Source: Flaviflexus salsibiostraticola (GTDB lineage: Bacteria > Actinomycetota > Actinomycetes > Actinomycetales > Actinomycetaceae). From it: a stretch of 64,000 nt of DNA. The notes beneath the pieces are model-generated. The model had not been told where the DNA came from. It did not search any database and saw only the letters and a program-made list of their open reading frames with translations. Location: positions 992,001 to 1,056,000 of the forward strand of contig NZ_CP034438.1 of the NCBI RefSeq assembly GCF_003952265.1. The letters are read 5' to 3'. Position numbers and translations under genes: made by a program. The number at the start of each line of letters is the position of its first letter. The first letter of the stretch is position 1. Positions 1 to 8,665 of this stretch are shown piece by piece.

Positions 1-379
1 ACGTGAGGGCTCCGAGCACCTGTCGGCCGATGCCGACGAGGAGGTCTCTGTTGATGAGCCCCGCCACCGGCACGACCGTGAGGACGAGAAAGACGAGCGC
101 CGGCAGGAGCCTGCGCGCGCGCCGCTTCCAGAAGCCCTTGAGATCGATGCCCTTCGTTTTGCGCAGCTCTCGCAGCAGGAGGGTTGTGATGAGGAAGCCG
201 GAGACGACAAAGAAGACGTCGACGCCGAGGAAGCCGCCGGGCAGGGCGGTGGGCGTGATGTGATAGATGACGACCGCGCCGACGGCGAGCGCACGCAGGC
301 CGTCCAGGCCGGCGATGTAGCCGCCCGGGTCGGCCATGTGGTGGCGTCGGCGTCGAGTGCCCGGCTCAGCTGCTGTCAA
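1..379 (-). CDS. Acyltransferase family 3 (OafA-like) membrane protein, N-terminal part
   Basis: Reading the minus strand gives an N-terminus with YIAGLDGLRALAV, the segment GGFLGVDVFFVVSGFLIT and then FWKRRARRLLPAL, the hallmark start of acyltransferase family 3 integral membrane proteins. These move acyl groups onto exported polysaccharides or other envelope molecules. The catalytic-type His follows the first helix in VIYHI. I place the start at a TTG at 379 because a strong GGGGAGGAG Shine-Dalgarno lies just upstream; an ATG 14 codons later (337) is the alternative. The gene runs off the left edge, so about 126 residues are visible and the acceptor cannot be inferred. Confidence 0.85.
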   Translation of the reverse strand, partial: MTAAEPGTRRRRHHMADPGGYIAGLDGLRALAVGAVVIYHITPTALPGGFLGVDVFFVVSGFLITTLLLRELRKTKGIDLKGFWKRRARRLLPALVFLVLTVVPVAGLINRDLLVGIGRQVLGALT

Positions 380-434
380 AGCCGCTCCTCCCCTGATGAG
401 GTCACTCTAGTTTGCAGGGATGACCAGCGCGAGA

Positions 435-456
435 GGCCCGCGGCGCGCCGCGGGCC
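435..456 (-). terminator. Palindromic terminator after pcrA
   Basis: A perfect 22-bp palindrome (two 11-nt arms, GGCCCGCGGCG and its complement) lies just after the pcrA stop codon. It would form a very stable hairpin in the pcrA transcript. No clear T-run follows, so it may act as a weak terminator or a 3'-end stabiliser. Confidence 0.5.
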
Positions 457-470
457 CGTGGGCGCTCGGA

Positions 471-3017
471 CTACTTGGGCAGGCTGAGGGGCGCCATGCC
501 GAGCATGAGGCGCTTGGACTTGCCGTCGAACTCGATCGTCGCCACCATGTTCGCGCCCCTGCCCTCAACGGCACGCACGGTGCCCGCACCGAACTTCCTG
601 TGGATGAGCGTGTCACCGGGCTTGACCGAGGCGAGCGCACCGAGCTTCTCCTCCTCCTCCTGAGCGGCCTCAGCCCGCTTGCGCTTAAGCTCCTCGGCCG
701 CCGCCGCCTGCTCGGCGGCCTTCGCCGCCTCGGCGGCCGCAAGCTTCTCCCGGTCCTCAGGACTGAGCGCCTCGGCGGCCGCCTTCTTCGCGGAGCCGCC
801 GTCGAGACGGCCGGACCCGCTGTCGAGACGACCCGGCTTGACCGAACCGCCGGTGCGCGCCCCGTCGAAGCTCGGCTTCGAGTAGCGGGTCGAGCTCGAG
901 CGGCGAAGCACATCGGCGGACGAGTGGGCGCGGCGCCAGTCGACGAGCCCCTCGGGGATCTCATCGAGGAACCGGGAGGCGGGGAGCTCCTGGGGTGCGC
1001 CCCACTGGCTGCGCACCGAGGCGCGGGTGATGTAGAGATTCTCGCGCGCCCTCGTGAGGGCGACATAGGCGAGGCGCCTCTCCTCGGCCAGTTCGACCGG
1101 GTCGGCGAGCGATCGCATGTGCGGGAACGTGCCGTCCTCGAACCCGGTGACGAAGACGACCGGGAACTCGAGGCCCTTCGCTGTATGAACCGTCATGAGG
1201 GTGACATCGCCCTCGTCGGCCACGTCGCCATCCGGCAGCTGGTCCGTGTCAGAGACGAGAGCGACATGCTCGAGGAAGTCACCGAGAGTCGCGTCGGGGT
1301 TCATCTTTTTGAAGTCGGCCGCGACGGCGTGGAGTTCGGCAAGGTTCTCGACCCGTGCCTCGTCCTGCGGGTCATCGGACCGGCGCAGCTCTTCGGTGTA
1401 GCCGCTGCCCGCCATGAGGGAGTCGAGCACGTCAGCAGGCGCTGACCCGCTCTCCGCCTTCTCGCGAGCCACATGGAGGATCGTGCGGAAGTCGATGATC
1501 GCCTTCTCCGCGCGCGGGGTGAGCCCGTTGACCTGGCCCCGGGGCGACTCGGCCGAGCCGACGTCGTCGAGGGCCGCCCCGAAGGACATGCCGTGACGCT
1601 GGGCGTGGAACGCCACGGCGTCCTCGGCCTTCGCCCCGAGTCCGCGGCGCGGGGTGTTGAAGATCCGTCTCATCGCCACCGTGTCATCGGGGTTGGCGAC
1701 GACCTGGAGGTAGGCGAGCGCATCCTTGATCTCCTTGCGCTCGTAGAAGCGCGTGCCGCCGATGACCTTGTAGGGGATGCCGGCCCTGATGAGCATCTCC
1801 TCCAACGCACGCGACTGGGCGTTCGTCCGGTAGAAGACGGCAATATCGGACCAGCGGCGCTTCCCGCTGAGAGCCTGGAGCTCTTCGACGAGGAAACGCG
1901 CCTCATCGTGCTCGGAGTCGGCCACATAGCCGACGACCTTGTCGCCGGCGCCGGAGTCGGTCCAGAGCCGCTTGGCGCGCCGATTCGGGTTGTTGGCGAT
2001 GACCGCATTGGCGGCGGAGAGGATGTTCTGTGTCGATCGGTAGTTCTGCTCGAGCAGGATCGACTCCGCATTGGGATAGTCATCCTCGAAGGATTCGATG
2101 TTGCGGATCGTTGCGCCGCGGAAGGCGTAGATCGACTGGTCGGCGTCACCGACGACGGTCAGCTCCCCCATGCTCTCGCCCCGGCCGGTCAGCTCACGGA
2201 TGAGGACGTACTGGGCGTGGTTCGTGTCCTGATACTCGTCGACGAGGATGTGGCGGAACCGGCGCTGGTAGTGCTCGAGGATCGCCGGGTGGGACTGCAG
2301 GAGGCCGACGGTCGTCATGATGATGTCGTCGAAGTCGAGCGCATTCGCGGCCCGCAGGCGGTTCTGGTAGCCGCGGTAGGCGGCCGCGACCGTCACATCC
2401 GCCTCGTCATTGATGCTGCGCGCGAAGTCCTCGGGGTCGATGAGCTCGTTCTTGAGGTCGGAGATCCTCCGCAGAAGGCCCTTCGGGGTCGACACCCGAG
2501 AGTCAATGGCCTCCTCCCTGCACACCTGGTTCATGAGGCGCAAGGAGTCGGCCGAGTCATAGATCGTGAACGTCGACCGCATGGCAAGGGCCTCATGCTC
2601 GGCCCTGAGGATCCGCACGCACGCGGAGTGGAACGTCGAGATCCACATGCGATTGGCGACTGGGCCGAGGAGGGCGCTGAGGCGTTCCCTCATCTCCTTC
2701 GCGGCCTTGTTCGTGAACGTGATCGCGAGGATCTCGCCCGGCTGGGCGCGGCCCGTCTCGACGAGGTGAGCGATCCTGTGGGTCAGCACTCGCGTCTTGC
2801 CTGAACCGGCGCCGGCGATGACGAGGAGGGGGCCGCCCCCGTGGACGACGGCTGCGCGCTGCTGCGGGTTGAGTCCCGCGAGAAGTCGGCTCTCGCCCGC
2901 CTCCGGCGGGCCCCCGGACGGGACCGGCGAAGGTGCCTGCGGCTGGGACGCGGCGGTCTGGGCGGCGACCCGCTGCCGCAGTCGGTCAAGTGCTGAGAGA
3001 GGAGGCTCTGTTGTCAT
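471..3017 (-). CDS. pcrA: ATP-dependent DNA helicase PcrA/UvrD
   Basis: Superfamily 1A 3'-to-5' helicase acting in DNA repair, replication-fork rescue and removal of recombinase filaments. The 848-residue product has Walker A (AGAGSGKT, residues 68-75), the Walker B/motif II VDEYQD, the motif III region VVGDADQSIYAFRGA, and the late motifs TVHTAKGLEF and VALTRARENLY. The C-terminus (about 795-848) is the Tudor-like RNA-polymerase-binding segment of PcrA, preceded by an Ala/Glu/Lys-rich linker. Length and order match actinobacterial PcrA. The small membrane-protein gene upstream ends 20 bp away and may share its transcript. Confidence 0.95.
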   Translation of the reverse strand: MTTEPPLSALDRLRQRVAAQTAASQPQAPSPVPSGGPPEAGESRLLAGLNPQQRAAVVHGGGPLLVIAGAGSGKTRVLTHRIAHLVETGRAQPGEILAITFTNKAAKEMRERLSALLGPVANRMWISTFHSACVRILRAEHEALAMRSTFTIYDSADSLRLMNQVCREEAIDSRVSTPKGLLRRISDLKNELIDPEDFARSINDEADVTVAAAYRGYQNRLRAANALDFDDIIMTTVGLLQSHPAILEHYQRRFRHILVDEYQDTNHAQYVLIRELTGRGESMGELTVVGDADQSIYAFRGATIRNIESFEDDYPNAESILLEQNYRSTQNILSAANAVIANNPNRRAKRLWTDSGAGDKVVGYVADSEHDEARFLVEELQALSGKRRWSDIAVFYRTNAQSRALEEMLIRAGIPYKVIGGTRFYERKEIKDALAYLQVVANPDDTVAMRRIFNTPRRGLGAKAEDAVAFHAQRHGMSFGAALDDVGSAESPRGQVNGLTPRAEKAIIDFRTILHVAREKAESGSAPADVLDSLMAGSGYTEELRRSDDPQDEARVENLAELHAVAADFKKMNPDATLGDFLEHVALVSDTDQLPDGDVADEGDVTLMTVHTAKGLEFPVVFVTGFEDGTFPHMRSLADPVELAEERRLAYVALTRARENLYITRASVRSQWGAPQELPASRFLDEIPEGLVDWRRAHSSADVLRRSSSTRYSKPSFDGARTGGSVKPGRLDSGSGRLDGGSAKKAAAEALSPEDREKLAAAEAAKAAEQAAAAEELKRKRAEAAQEEEEKLGALASVKPGDTLIHRKFGAGTVRAVEGRGANMVATIEFDGKSKRLMLGMAPLSLPK

Positions 3018-3037
3018 AGGGCTACTAGGATAGCCCC

Positions 3038-3382
3038 TCAGACGAGGACTGCGATGGCGACGTTCGCCGCAACGAGGCCCGCGATCGCACCGAAGAAGGG
3101 CTTGTCGAGCTCGTCCTTCCTATTGCCCCAAAAGACCAGGCCGGTGATGGCGAGTGCGATGACGAGCTTGATGGCGATCTTCACATGGTTGACGTCGTAG
3201 TCGCCCATCTCGAGCACGCCGACGAGCAGGATGCCGGTGATGAGCGCGCCGAGCGCGCCGTGGAGAAGACCCGCCGGCATGACGCGCTGACGCAGGCCGG
3301 CCAGTGCGGTTCCGAAGACGACCGCCCAGCTGAGGAGGTGGAGGATGAGAAGAAGAGAGCGCAGAATATCCATGATTCCCAC
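3038..3382 (-). CDS. Small four-helix membrane protein
   Basis: A 114-residue, strongly hydrophobic protein with about four membrane-spanning segments (near residues 5-25, 40-60, 68-86 and 94-113) separated by short charged loops such as NRKDELDK. I recognise no enzyme motif; it resembles conserved uncharacterised actinobacterial membrane proteins located beside pcrA. It ends 20 bp before pcrA on the same strand and probably shares a transcript. The start could be the first Met or Met4. Function unknown. Confidence 0.7.
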   Translation of the reverse strand: MGIMDILRSLLLILHLLSWAVVFGTALAGLRQRVMPAGLLHGALGALITGILLVGVLEMGDYDVNHVKIAIKLVIALAITGLVFWGNRKDELDKPFFGAIAGLVAANVAIAVLV

Positions 3383-3519
3383 ACTATCCGCAAGCCCAAC
3401 CGGTCCCGAAATAGGACCTTAGGCCCACGGCGAAAGGTGGGGGACGCCACGGGCCCGGCGGTTCCGGTGAGCCGACCGCGAGAATTCCCGCCTCGCTGAG
3501 CCGTAGGCCGCCGATTGAC

Positions 3520-3560
3520 GATCGCGCGCCACTGATCGCGCGCCACTGATCGCGGCAACT
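3520..3560. repeat. Short tandem repeat, 14-bp unit
   Basis: Two perfect tandem copies of GATCGCGCGCCACT (3520-3533 and 3534-3547) are followed by a degenerate third copy. The repeat lies between two divergently oriented terminator and gene ends and is not coding. It could be simple slippage. Confidence 0.6.
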
Positions 3561-3581
3561 CCACCAGATTCCGGGGAACGC

Positions 3582-3611
3582 GAAAGCGCGCGGCCGAGGC
3601 CGCGCGCTTTC
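3582..3611 (-). terminator. Hairpin terminator after the 3623-4120 gene
   Basis: Two 14-nt perfect inverted arms (GAAAGCGCGCGGCC and its complement) are separated by 2 nt, immediately after the stop codon of the minus-strand gene at 3623. The A/T ends of the arms give the U-rich tail expected in that direction. Confidence 0.7.
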
Positions 3612-3622
3612 AGGTGGTCGGA

Positions 3623-4120
3623 TCAGTAGGTATCGGCGCGACGGTCCGCGACGACATCCTCGGCCCTCCTGGAGGAGGAGAGGAAGGTGGCTCCGGCGAG
3701 GAGCATCCATGCACCGACGCCGATCGCGAAGAGCGCGACGCCGAAGGAGAGAACGGAGGTGAAGAGCGAGGAGCGGAGGAACGACGCGTTCATCATGGTC
3801 GTGCGCTGCGCGTTGTACTCTGCGGCCGCCTCCTCATCGCCGGCCTCTTCAGCCTGGCGGGCGAGGCCACCGAGGGTTGCGTAGGTCTCGCCACCGGTGA
3901 TGTTGAGGGCGTGCTCCTGAATGATCTGGGCCTGAGCGAAGGCGGAGATCGGGCCGGCGACCTGGTCGCCTGCCGCGAAGTCGGCGTCCTCGGCCACGGT
4001 GATGTTCTCAGCCTTGAGCTGGTCCGAGACGACGAACCACGCCGCCGCGCCCGTGCCGATGAAAAGGACTCCGAAGATCAGAGTGACGATGCCGGTGATC
4101 TTTGCGAGCTTGGTGTTCAT
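3623..4120 (-). CDS. Two-helix membrane protein, LigA-like annotation group
   Basis: A 165-residue protein with one N-terminal helix (about residues 8-30), a roughly 80-residue polar extracytoplasmic domain rich in Ala, Glu and Gln, and a second helix near 120-148. Similar actinobacterial proteins are often labelled aromatic-ring-opening dioxygenase LigA, but nothing here resembles a dioxygenase active site, so that name should not be trusted. The ATG has an excellent AGGAGG site. It stands alone, with its own leader and terminator. Function unknown. Confidence 0.7.
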   Translation of the reverse strand: MNTKLAKITGIVTLIFGVLFIGTGAAAWFVVSDQLKAENITVAEDADFAAGDQVAGPISAFAQAQIIQEHALNITGGETYATLGGLARQAEEAGDEEAAAEYNAQRTTMMNASFLRSSLFTSVLSFGVALFAIGVGAWMLLAGATFLSSSRRAEDVVADRRADTY

Positions 4121-4648
4121 TACTTCCTCCTTGAGCGGCGGATGTGCCGCTCTTCTGCTGTAAAGAGCCAGCCCTTGCTTGCCCTCTGGTTCCCAAATCT
4201 AGAGACTCCGCGAACCTGCAACAAGTATACAATTGTTACCGCAACACAGTCGTTACGTATATCCGCATGCTGTGAGCGTTTTCTCCGACTCGCTGTGCCG
4301 ACACTCACGTTTCAGGTGCTTATGGTACTCATTTTTATTCAGTCAATTTTGGGCATATCGGGCCTTTCTCTGCATATTCTTTGAATAGTCTGCAGACCTA
4401 CCCGATAGACCAAAGTCCCACTTTTAGGTGATCCTTCCAACTCGCAAATCCTTGCGCTGACAGTGCGAACGGCGTGTCACAGGATCGGGCAGCCACCGCT
4501 GGCCGTCGCTTCATCAATATCCACTGATAATTCTGCTCTGAACTGCGCATTCACCAACGCCTCGCCGCGGCCGCCATGATCCGGGGCCTGTTGAAGCCGG
4601 AGCGGCCTGAGCAGACGACGAGCAAAGCCGACAGCCTTCGAATACGGA
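4121..4648. other. Long intergenic region with an AT-rich core
   Basis: This gap of over 500 bp has no convincing gene. The part near 4120 holds the ribosome-binding site and leader of the minus-strand gene. A core at about 4210-4440 is clearly more AT-rich than the rest of the window, with runs such as CATTTTTATTC and TGCATATTCTTTG. The part next to the guaA end has ordinary composition. Nothing resembling a tRNA or known riboswitch was seen. Confidence 0.6.
4224..4252 (-). promoter_or_regulatory. Candidate promoter for the 3623-4120 gene
   Basis: On the minus strand a TATACT -10 hexamer (4224-4229) is preceded by TG, giving an extended -10 look. No good -35 is seen at 16-18 bp. It would give a leader of nearly 100 nt before the ATG at 4120. 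Confidence 0.35.
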
Positions 4649-4679
4649 GAACCGCCCCTGCGAATCGCAGGGGCGGTTC
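4649..4679 (-). terminator. Terminator after guaA
   Basis: Arms of 15 nt (GAACCGCCCCTGCGA and its complement) separated by a single base, located 20 bp beyond the guaA stop codon. It is a strong GC hairpin in the right place to end the DUF3817-guaA transcript. Confidence 0.75.
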
Positions 4680-4699
4680 AGGTCAGCGGAGGTTCCCCG

Positions 4700-6238
4700 C
4701 TACTCCCACTCGATGGTGCCGGGCGGCTTGGAGGTCACGTCGACGACGACGCGGTTGACCTCGGAGACCGTGTTGGTGATCCGGCTGGAGATACGGGCGA
4801 TGACGTCGTAGGGCAGGCGCGACCAGTCCGCCGTCATCGCGTCCTCCGACGAGACGGGGCGCAGGACGATCGGGTGGCCGTAGGTGCGCTGGTCACCCTG
4901 GACACCGACGGAGCGGACATCGGCCAGAAGGACGACGGGGCACTGCCAGATCTCAGAGTCCAGGCCCGCCGACGTCAGCTCCTCGCGGACGATGAAGTCG
5001 GCGCGGCGAAGGATGTCGAGGCGTTCTCGCGTGACCTCGCCGATGATGCGGATGCCGAGGCCGGGACCGGGGAAGGGCTGGCGGCCGACAATCGCCTCGG
5101 GGATGCCGAGCTCACGGCCGACGGCGCGAACCTCATCCTTGAAGAGCTCGCGCAGCGGCTCGCAGAGCTCGAACTCGAGATCGTCGGGAAGGCCGCCGAC
5201 GTTGTGGTGGGACTTGATGTTGGCCGCGCCCTCTCCCCCGCCGGATTCGACGACGTCCGGGTAGAGGGTGCCCTGAACGAGGAACTTGACGCTCCCCTCC
5301 TCCTCCGAGACGAGGCGCGCGGCGCGCTCGAAGGATCGGATGAACTCGCGGCCGATAATCTTGCGCTTCTCCTCGGGTTCGGTGATGCCGATGAGCGCAT
5401 CGAGGAAGATCGACGAGTCGTCGACGGTGATGAGGCGGACACCGGTCGCCGCGACGAAGTCGCGCTCGACCTGGGCCCGCTCGCCCGCACGAAGGAGCCC
5501 GTGATCAACGAAGACACACGTGAGCTGGTCGCCGACCGCCTTCTGGACGAGCGCCGCGGCCACGGCGGAGTCGACACCGCCCGACAGCGCGCAGATGACC
5601 TTCTCGTCCCCGATCTGAGCCCTGATCCGCGCCACCTGTTCATCGATGATGCTGCCGGTCGACCAGTTGGCCGTGAGGCCCGCACCTTCGTGGAGGAAAC
5701 GTTCGATCAGTGCCTGACCGCCGGGCGTGTGGCGCACTTCGGGGTGCCACTGGACGCCGTAGAGGCGGCGATCCGGGTCCTCGAACGCCGCGACCGGGGC
5801 ACCCGCCGATGTGGCGGTGACGGAGAAACCCTCCGGCGCCTCCGACACGGCGTCTCCGTGGCTCATCCACACCGTGGCCTGGCCCTGTCCGAGCAGGCCT
5901 CCGGACGTCTCGATATCGGTGTTGCCGTACTCGCGCTCGCCCGTCCTGTCGACGGTGCCGCCGAGGGCGTCCGCCATGGACTGGAAGCCATAGCAGATCC
6001 CCAGGACCGGAACCCCGGCGTTGAGGATCGCCGGGTCGAGACGGGGTGCACCCTCTTCATAGACAGAGGACGGCCCGCCGGAGAGGATGAGGGCGGCCGG
6101 GTTTCTGCCCAGAAGATCGTCCGCCGCAACAGAATGCGGGACGATCTCCGAATAGAAGCCTGCCTCACGGACTCGGCGAGCGATGAGCTGTGCGTACTGT
6201 GCGCCGTTGTCGACCACATAGACGGTCTGATGATCCAT
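4700..6238 (-). CDS. guaA: GMP synthase (glutamine-hydrolysing)
   Basis: Converts XMP to GMP using glutamine and ATP in cytosolic purine synthesis. The 512-residue protein has an N-terminal class I glutamine amidotransferase domain with nucleophile Cys82 (GICYGFQ) and the His165/Glu167 pair (QWHPEV). A PP-loop ATP pyrophosphatase follows (SGGVDS, residues 219-224), then the GMP-synthase dimerisation domain ending in IEWE. Length and order match the family exactly. It starts 6 bp after the DUF3817 gene, the usual actinobacterial pairing, and is followed by a terminator. Confidence 0.97.
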   Translation of the reverse strand: MDHQTVYVVDNGAQYAQLIARRVREAGFYSEIVPHSVAADDLLGRNPAALILSGGPSSVYEEGAPRLDPAILNAGVPVLGICYGFQSMADALGGTVDRTGEREYGNTDIETSGGLLGQGQATVWMSHGDAVSEAPEGFSVTATSAGAPVAAFEDPDRRLYGVQWHPEVRHTPGGQALIERFLHEGAGLTANWSTGSIIDEQVARIRAQIGDEKVICALSGGVDSAVAAALVQKAVGDQLTCVFVDHGLLRAGERAQVERDFVAATGVRLITVDDSSIFLDALIGITEPEEKRKIIGREFIRSFERAARLVSEEEGSVKFLVQGTLYPDVVESGGGEGAANIKSHHNVGGLPDDLEFELCEPLRELFKDEVRAVGRELGIPEAIVGRQPFPGPGLGIRIIGEVTRERLDILRRADFIVREELTSAGLDSEIWQCPVVLLADVRSVGVQGDQRTYGHPIVLRPVSSEDAMTADWSRLPYDVIARISSRITNTVSEVNRVVVDVTSKPPGTIEWE

Positions 6239-6244
6239 GTTCTC

Positions 6245-6721
6245 CTACTTTCCGCGCTCGGACTTGAGGCGCGAGATCTGTGCGCGCCGGAGGGCACGGC
6301 CCTCGGCAGCATCGAGGACGTTCGGGAGGTCCTCATTGAACCAATGCGTCGCCCTGCGCTCGAGAACGAAGGACAGAACGGGGACAACGCCGGCGATGAC
6401 GAGATAGACCATCCGGCCAAAGCTCCACCGCATGACGGACCACAGGTTGAAGACTGCAACGACGTAGACAACATAGATCATGCCGTGGACGATCGCGATC
6501 CACGTTCCGAGGACCGGCGCGTGATTGCCATTGACGTCGATGATGTACTTCAGCACCATCTCCACGACGAGGAGAAGGAGCCAGGCACCTGTCACGTAGG
6601 CCATGAGCCTATAGAAGGTGAGTGAGAGAGATGCCTTCGTCTCGGAGTTGGCTCGCACCAGGCGCGCCTGGCTGAGATCCTCGTCGGTCGGTTCGGGCAG
6701 AGTTGCGGCCACGCGGTCCAT
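6245..6721 (-). CDS. DUF3817 integral membrane protein
   Basis: A 158-residue protein with three membrane segments and conserved features of DUF3817: TFYRLMAYVTGAWLL near the start of the membrane part, the HAPVLGTWIAIVHG loop and the MRWSFGRMV segment. Proteins of this family commonly sit directly upstream of guaA in Actinobacteria, as here with a 6-bp gap, so the two are probably cotranscribed. The biochemical role is unknown. It is divergent from the ABC exporter genes across about 50 bp. Confidence 0.85.
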   Translation of the reverse strand: MDRVAATLPEPTDEDLSQARLVRANSETKASLSLTFYRLMAYVTGAWLLLLVVEMVLKYIIDVNGNHAPVLGTWIAIVHGMIYVVYVVAVFNLWSVMRWSFGRMVYLVIAGVVPVLSFVLERRATHWFNEDLPNVLDAAEGRALRRAQISRLKSERGK

Positions 6722-6772
6722 CCTTCAGTCGGCGTCAGCGGTCCTGGCCCATTCTACGACGCAGAGGGTCCC

Positions 6773-8665
6773 ATGGCCGACTTCCACCATGTGGACTATG
6801 CTGTCGTGGTGTTTTCGTTCCCCCGCGTCGTTGATAAGCCGCTCCCGGTCGGCCGCCCTCGGGCGATTATGACTGATTTCTACACCTCCTCTCGTTCAGA
6901 GATGACGCTCGCTGTCGTCTCCCGTTCGATCCAGGAGGTCATCGGCGCGCTCACACCTGTCGTGCTCGGCATCGCCCTCGATGCAGGCATGGAGAGTGGA
7001 GCCACCTCCGCCATCTGGATCATCGCGGGCTGGCTCGCGCTGCTCGCGCTCATCCAGTCGCTCACCATGGCCTACGGCCACGGCGTCGAAGTCCTGCTCT
7101 GGCTGCGCACCGCCATGCGCTCGATCAACCAGGTCCACGGCCACGTCACCCGCTCCGGTCCTGCCATCCTCCGCAGGAGGTCAACCGGCGAGGTGGTCGC
7201 GACGACGATGAGCGACTCCGAACACGTCGGCAATCTCGTCGAGGTGACCCCGCGCCTCATCGGCTCCGTCATGGCCTTCGGCACAGTCGCCGTCATCCTT
7301 CTCATGCAGCACACGGCCCTCGGTCTCGTCGTTCTCATCGGCGTGCCCGTCATCACCGCGGCAGCCGCTCTCCTTATCCGGCCGCTGCAGAGCCGCCAGC
7401 AGGCACAGCGCGATGAGCAGGGGAAGCTCACCTCGCTCGGCACCGATACCGTGGCTGGACTGCGGGTGCTCCGCGGCATCGGCGGCGAGGCCCAGTTCGC
7501 GTCTCGCTACGCGGAGCAGTCTCAGCGTGTGCGCCTCGCCGGCAACGAGGTCGCCCGGCTCCAGTCGTGGATCGATGGACTGCAGATCCTCATCCCCGGC
7601 GTGTTCACCGCGTTCGTCATGTGGCAGGGCGCCCTGCTGACAATGGACGGGAATCTCACCATCGGTCAGTTCACCGCTCTCTTCGGGCTCACCATCTACC
7701 TTGTGCGCCCGCTCCAGATCGTCATGATGGTCATCACCCAGTTCGGCCGCGCCCGGGTCGGCGCGCGGAAGATCTTCAACGTCCTGCGGATCACGCCGAT
7801 CTCCGGGACGCTCGATGAGCGGATCGCGGCCGAGAGCGGCGACGTGTCGGAGGCCGCCGATCAGAGCCCGTTCGACGGGCCGCTCGTCGACGGCCGAACG
7901 GGAGTGCGCATCGAGCCAGGAATCATGACCGCCATCGTCTCCAGCACCCCGGAGGACTCTGCGGCGCTCGCCGAGCGGCTCGCGCGCATCGACGACGAGC
8001 AGGCCGACGTCACGGTCTCCGGCATCGACATCCGCACACTTCCGATCTCCGTCGTCCGGGAGAACATCATGCTCACGCGCGCGACCCCGGAGCTGTTCGG
8101 CGGTCAGCTCCGGGCCGTCATCGATGCGAGGCGGCCCTACGACGTCGCCGACCGTCCCCTCGTCGAGGCGCGGGCGACGATCTACGGCCCGTCTGCCGTC
8201 AAGCCGTTCCACCCCGATGAGGAGCGCGATGAGCAGCTGCTCGATGCGCTCTCGGCGACGGATGGGCACGATGTGCTCGCCTCACTCGACAACTCGCTGT
8301 CCGGCGAGGTGACGGAGAAGGCGCGGTCCCTGTCCGGCGGACAGCGCCAGCGCGTTGCACTGGCCCGCTCCCTCGTCGACACTCCGCGCATCCTCATCCT
8401 CGTTGAGCCCACCTCGGCGGTCGACTCCCACACGGAGGACAGGATCGCCGAACGGCTCCGCGAGCGCCGGGCCGGGCGGACCACGGTGCTCACAACCGGC
8501 TCGCCTCTCATGCTCGACCGCGCCGATGAGGTCGTCCTCGTTGAGGGCGGCCAGGAGGTGGTCCGCGGCTCGCACTCGGACCTGCTCGCCCGAGCCCGCG
8601 GCGGTGACCGCGCCGCGCAGCGCTACGAGTGGGTCATCACCAGACAGACAGGGGCAGCGGAATGA
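6773..8665 (+). CDS. ABC exporter subunit 1, degenerate ATPase with intact signature motif
   Basis: A type IV ABC half-transporter with membrane helices over about residues 30-330 and an ATPase domain after about 360. The ATPase half is abnormal. The Walker A position reads VSSTPEDSA (about 388-396) with no Gly-Lys-Ser/Thr, and the Walker B Asp is replaced (LILVEP, about 541-546). The H-loop His is absent (TTGSP). The signature LSGGQRQR (from about 520) and the D-loop SAVD are perfect. It must work with the overlapping next gene, which has the opposite pattern. The start is uncertain: 6773 has a weak AGAGGG upstream, and an ATG at 6869 (codon 33) is possible. Substrate unknown. Confidence 0.85.
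   Translation: MADFHHVDYAVVVFSFPRVVDKPLPVGRPRAIMTDFYTSSRSEMTLAVVSRSIQEVIGALTPVVLGIALDAGMESGATSAIWIIAGWLALLALIQSLTMAYGHGVEVLLWLRTAMRSINQVHGHVTRSGPAILRRRSTGEVVATTMSDSEHVGNLVEVTPRLIGSVMAFGTVAVILLMQHTALGLVVLIGVPVITAAAALLIRPLQSRQQAQRDEQGKLTSLGTDTVAGLRVLRGIGGEAQFASRYAEQSQRVRLAGNEVARLQSWIDGLQILIPGVFTAFVMWQGALLTMDGNLTIGQFTALFGLTIYLVRPLQIVMMVITQFGRARVGARKIFNVLRITPISGTLDERIAAESGDVSEAADQSPFDGPLVDGRTGVRIEPGIMTAIVSSTPEDSAALAERLARIDDEQADVTVSGIDIRTLPISVVRENIMLTRATPELFGGQLRAVIDARRPYDVADRPLVEARATIYGPSAVKPFHPDEERDEQLLDALSATDGHDVLASLDNSLSGEVTEKARSLSGGQRQRVALARSLVDTPRILILVEPTSAVDSHTEDRIAERLRERRAGRTTVLTTGSPLMLDRADEVVLVEGGQEVVRGSHSDLLARARGGDRAAQRYEWVITRQTGAAE

Noticed and set aside
1473..2804. Plus-strand open frame of 443 codons opposite pcrA
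   Set aside because: Helicase motifs are all on the minus strand; the plus-strand frame has no motif or ribosome-binding site.
3623..4120. Aromatic-ring-opening dioxygenase LigA
   Set aside because: A label carried by similar proteins, but the sequence is a two-helix membrane protein without metal ligands of LigA/LigB.
4874..6625. Plus-strand open frame of 583 codons opposite guaA and the DUF3817 gene
   Set aside because: Antisense shadow of two well-supported genes; composition is Asp/Glu/Arg-rich noise.
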